NCBI RefSeq assembly: GCF_001269885.1
Contig: NZ_LHVH01000032.1
Location: 1-64,000, forward strand
Reading direction: 5' to 3'
Origin: Pseudomonas kilonensis
GTDB lineage: Bacteria > Pseudomonadota > Gammaproteobacteria > Pseudomonadales > Pseudomonadaceae
Length of the DNA: 64,000 nucleotides
The notes beneath the pieces are model-generated. The model ran no database searches. It was not told where the DNA came from and saw only the letters and a list, made by a program, of their open reading frames with translations. Position 1 is the first letter of the stretch; every line of letters begins with the position of its first letter. Below are positions 61,629-64,000 of the stretch, in pieces. Position numbers and translations under genes: made by a program.

Positions 61629-62410
61629 CAACTTCTATACCCGGCATCTTGTTGATCGAGCTTGCGCAATAACGCCGGCCAGGCCAACGCGCCGCCCATG
61701 CCCTGGGCGCTTTTGGTCACCCCGGCGATCATCGCCCGGGCGCCAGCCAGGATCTGCGGCTCGATGGCAATCAGTTCGGCCCCGCCGCTCTGCGCCAGGA
61801 CCTGAATGTCACAGGCCCGCTGAAAGGTGAACATCATCAGGAAGGTATCGGCGATGGTCCCGCCGCAGGTCAGCAAGCCATGGTTGTGCAGCATCAGGAA
61901 GTTGCTCTCGCCCAGGTCCGCCTGCAAGCGAGCCTTTTCTTCGTGATTCAAGGCCACCCCTTCGTAGGCGTGATAAGCCAGGCTCGACAGCACGAAGAGC
62001 GATTGCTGGCTGATCGGCAGCACCCCCTGCTTCTGGGCCGATACCGCCACGCCAGCAGCGGTGTGGGTGTGCAGCACACAGGCCACATCATGGCGCACCT
62101 CATGCACCGCGCTGTGGATGGTGTAGCCGGCCGGGTTGATCTCGTAGGGGCTGTCCATCAATTTGTTGCCGGCCTGATCGACCTTGACCAGGCTCGAGGC
62201 GGTGATTTCATGGAACATCATCCCGAACGGGTTGATCAGGAAATCCTCGGTACCGGGAACCTTTGCGGAAATATGGGTGAAGATCAGGTCATCCCAACCA
62301 TGCAGCGCGACAAGCCGATAACAGGCGGCAAGGTCCACTCGGGTTTGCCATTCGGCCGCACTGACCTGATCCTTGATGCTGAGTATCGTTTGGACGGGCG
62401 CTACGCTCAC
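61628..62410 (-). CDS. class II aldolase/adducin-family protein
   Basis: A 260-residue class II aldolase-fold protein (LACYRLVALHGWDDLIFTHIS; NPFGMMFHEITASSLVKVD; VLHTHTAAGVAVSA with metal-site His pair; MLHNHGLLTCGGT). It is closer to the adducin head-domain pattern than to fuculose-phosphate aldolase, and family members in bacteria have no fixed substrate. It starts with GTG and overlaps the hydrolase start. Confidence 0.85.
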   Translation of the reverse strand: MSVAPVQTILSIKDQVSAAEWQTRVDLAACYRLVALHGWDDLIFTHISAKVPGTEDFLINPFGMMFHEITASSLVKVDQAGNKLMDSPYEINPAGYTIHSAVHEVRHDVACVLHTHTAAGVAVSAQKQGVLPISQQSLFVLSSLAYHAYEGVALNHEEKARLQADLGESNFLMLHNHGLLTCGGTIADTFLMMFTFQRACDIQVLAQSGGAELIAIEPQILAGARAMIAGVTKSAQGMGGALAWPALLRKLDQQDAGYRS

Positions 62411-62546
62411 GGCTCTGACCTCTGGTTTCTTGTTATATGTCTCGATCGAAACGTCGTACGCAAGAAAATCAGTCTAGTCAGCTCTTTCAGAGGCGGTAGT
62501 TGCGTTGGCAGCCAGCTTACTGGCCGAACGAGTCAGCGCACCCGCT

Positions 62547-63002
62547 TCAAGCGCGCAACGTGTCGATCAACTCAGCGAGCCATGGCTCGGCGTCGGTTTC
62601 CGGCGTGACACTTTCGCTGGCATCCAGGCGCAGCATCGGCAGCACCTCGCGTACACCCAATTCGACGAACAGTTCGCACATCTGCTCGCCGCCGGCGCAG
62701 AAGGTATCCCCATAACTGGCGTCGCCCAGGCCGATCACCGCGCCAGGCAAACCACGAAAGAACCCCGGCAATTGGTCGCGGATGATCGAATACAACGGCA
62801 TCAGATTGTCCGGCAACTCACCCATGCCGGTGGTGGAAGTCACTGCCAACACGGCCTCTGGGGCGAATGCCTGCACATCCGCCAGGGTCGCACGCGGGTC
62901 GTGCCAGGCGTCGAAACCTGCCTCGCGAAGCAGTTTGGCGGCGTGCCGGGCGACTTCTTCGGCGGTGCCATACACCGAGCCGGAAAGAATGGCGACTTTC
63001 AT
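62547..63002 (-). CDS. flavodoxin, MioC-like
   Basis: A 151-residue FMN protein: phosphate-binding loop SGSVYGTAEEVA near the N-terminus, then TSTTGMGELPDN and LGDASYGDTFCAGGE. It resembles MioC and is an electron donor of unknown partner. The ATG at 63002 is used rather than a TTG one codon upstream. Divergent from the LOV gene. Confidence 0.9.
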   Translation of the reverse strand: MKVAILSGSVYGTAEEVARHAAKLLREAGFDAWHDPRATLADVQAFAPEAVLAVTSTTGMGELPDNLMPLYSIIRDQLPGFFRGLPGAVIGLGDASYGDTFCAGGEQMCELFVELGVREVLPMLRLDASESVTPETDAEPWLAELIDTLRA

Positions 63003-63155
63003 CAATCTGATCCTGAACCTGAAAAAAGAGCCGGGATAGTAACAGTTGCACCTGTCAGGCTGCGAATGGCTCTCAACGGCCCTAATGGCCAGTGGACAGT
63101 CTATCGATTTCTTTTAGAATGCTGCTTCTACAAGGATGTTCAAAGGGTTCTCCCC

Positions 63156-63629
63156 ATGATCAACGCTCAACTGATGCAACTGGTCATCAATGCTTCGAAC
63201 GACGGGATTGTCATCGCCGAAAAAGAAGGTGAAGACAATATCCTGATCTACGTGAACCCGGCCTTCGAACGATTGACCGGTTATCACCGCGACGAAATCC
63301 TCTATCAGGATTGCCGGTTCCTGCAATCGGGTGATCGGGACCAGCCCTCGCTGGAGCCGATTCGCAAAGCCTTGCAAGAGGGCGGTACCTGTCGTGAGGT
63401 GCTGCGCAATTACCGCAAGGACGGCACGCCGTTCTGGAATGAGTTGTCACTGTCCACGGTAAAAAACCAGGCTGACGGACATACCTATTTCGTGGGTGTG
63501 CAAAAAGACGTCACGACCCAGGTCAAGGCTCAACAACGCGTCGCACAGCTGGAAAAGGAGCTGGCCGACGCGCGGGCGACAATTGCTCGGCTCGAAGCGA
63601 CGAACGGTTCAAACAAAACCACGAATTAA
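63156..63629 (+). CDS. short LOV photoreceptor (SB-LOV type)
   Basis: A 157-residue blue-light receptor: LOV/PAS core (about 15-118) with photoactive Cys53 in YQDCRFLQ and flavin-contact residues in NYRKDGTPFWNELS, then a C-terminal amphipathic coiled helix (QVKAQQRVAQLEKELADARATIARLEA). It aligns without gaps with the P. putida SB1/SB2-LOV proteins as remembered. Residue 61 is Arg (slow-type) and residue 66 is Leu (neither the slow Arg nor the fast Ile). Confidence 0.92.
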   Translation: MINAQLMQLVINASNDGIVIAEKEGEDNILIYVNPAFERLTGYHRDEILYQDCRFLQSGDRDQPSLEPIRKALQEGGTCREVLRNYRKDGTPFWNELSLSTVKNQADGHTYFVGVQKDVTTQVKAQQRVAQLEKELADARATIARLEATNGSNKTTN

Positions 63630-63683
63630 TGGTCAGTCACTACAATCACCAGTGAACACGTAAATTATTATTTCGAGCAGATC

Positions 63684-64000
63684 ATGCAGCGCGATGCCCT
63701 TCTGACGCAGGATGAACTGGATTTCATCCGAACCATGCAACACAACCCGCAGCTGAACGAGCGGGATGTCACGTCGAGCTTGCTGGTAAACGGTGGGTCG
63801 CAGATCCGTGACTTGCTGACACGTCTGGCGGCAAATGAGCAGGTTACGCTGCAAGCCAATTTCGAAAACCAGCAAATGACCTTTCCGCTGCATCTGGTGG
63901 AAGACGAATTCCATGCGATGCACCTGCGCTTGGGTGTACCAAGCATCTACGAGGACGGACCGAAGATACGCCCATGGCGTCTGGCGCTCGAAGAGCCGGT
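63684..64000 (+). CDS. start of a protein gene, perhaps PilZ type (truncated by window)
   Basis: The frame starts at ATG 63684 (MQRDALLTQDELDFIRTMQ), 54 bases after the LOV stop on the same strand, and stays open to the window end (105 codons). The visible part is an N-terminal region with EFHAMHLRLGVPSIYEDGPK and IRPWRLALEEPV. This resembles the start of Pseudomonas PilZ-domain (c-di-GMP-binding) proteins, but the PilZ motifs would lie beyond the window, so the call is tentative. Confidence 0.6.
   Translation, partial: MQRDALLTQDELDFIRTMQHNPQLNERDVTSSLLVNGGSQIRDLLTRLAANEQVTLQANFENQQMTFPLHLVEDEFHAMHLRLGVPSIYEDGPKIRPWRLALEEP

Noticed and set aside
1..64000. tRNA, rRNA, CRISPR arrays, prophage or insertion-sequence genes
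   Set aside because: None was recognised on either strand; all repeats seen are REP-like, the long structured element or the other two short families.

Overview
The window looks like chromosomal core of a Pseudomonas, most likely the P. fluorescens group. Evidence: high GC, Pseudomonas-type gene neighbourhoods (lpoA-yraN-gmhA-BON; sspAB next to petABC and rplM-rpsI; zapE-trpS-zapG; divergent hmp/norR; hmgA-fahA-maiA/hmgR) and many REP/REPIN palindromes of the 'GTGGGAGCGNGCTTGCTCGCGA' type. No rRNA, tRNA, CRISPR array, prophage or insertion sequence with a transposase was seen.

Left part (1-24 kb): a 0.9 kb non-coding start carries one copy of a ~350 bp structured repeat. It is followed by the cell-envelope operon lpoA-yraN-gmhA-BON lipoprotein, then two more copies of the repeat in inverted orientation around a REP cluster, then sspB/sspA, the cytochrome bc1 operon petABC and rplM-rpsI. 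Next come a Tas-type aldo-keto reductase, an acyl-CoA dehydrogenase with a divergent GlxA-type regulator, zapE, trpS, an alpha/beta hydrolase divergent from zapG, an OmpA-family lipoprotein, an ArgD-like aminotransferase divergent from a LysR regulator, a PAS-GGDEF diguanylate cyclase and an unknown protein. A HigB2/HigA2-like toxin-antitoxin module sits between two identical 33 bp terminator sequences.

Middle part (24-44 kb): the cytochrome bo3 oxidase operon cyoABCDE, dsbB, the nitric-oxide defence pair hmp/norR with two recognisable NorR boxes, cheV, a YkgJ cysteine-cluster protein, a GhrB-like reductase, an EamA exporter divergent from an AraC regulator, an HPF/RaiA-type ribosome factor, a DUF3509 protein overlapping psiE tail to tail, and yebG behind a perfect LexA box.

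Right part (42-64 kb): a MocR-type regulator faces a BenE-family transporter and an extra serine hydroxymethyltransferase, with repeated operator-like motifs between them. Then an amino-acid dehydrogenase homologue that lacks one expected catalytic lysine, a SirB1-family protein, the homogentisate pathway with its IclR regulator, and a same-strand cluster that looks lipid- or ester-related. That cluster holds a MalT-like LuxR regulator, DUF1329 and DUF1302 proteins, an SDR resembling the (3R)-hydroxyacyl-CoA dehydrogenase part of peroxisomal MFE-2, a MEST-like hydrolase and an adducin-like class II aldolase. The window ends with a MioC-like flavodoxin divergent from a short LOV photoreceptor, and a truncated gene that may encode a PilZ protein.

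Most genes are ordinary housekeeping genes. The points most worth a second look are the structured repeat family, the MocR/BenE/GlyA unit, the lysine-less dehydrogenase, the MEST/adducin/MFE-2-like cluster, the toxin-antitoxin module between duplicated terminators, and the LOV protein with mixed photocycle-tuning residues.
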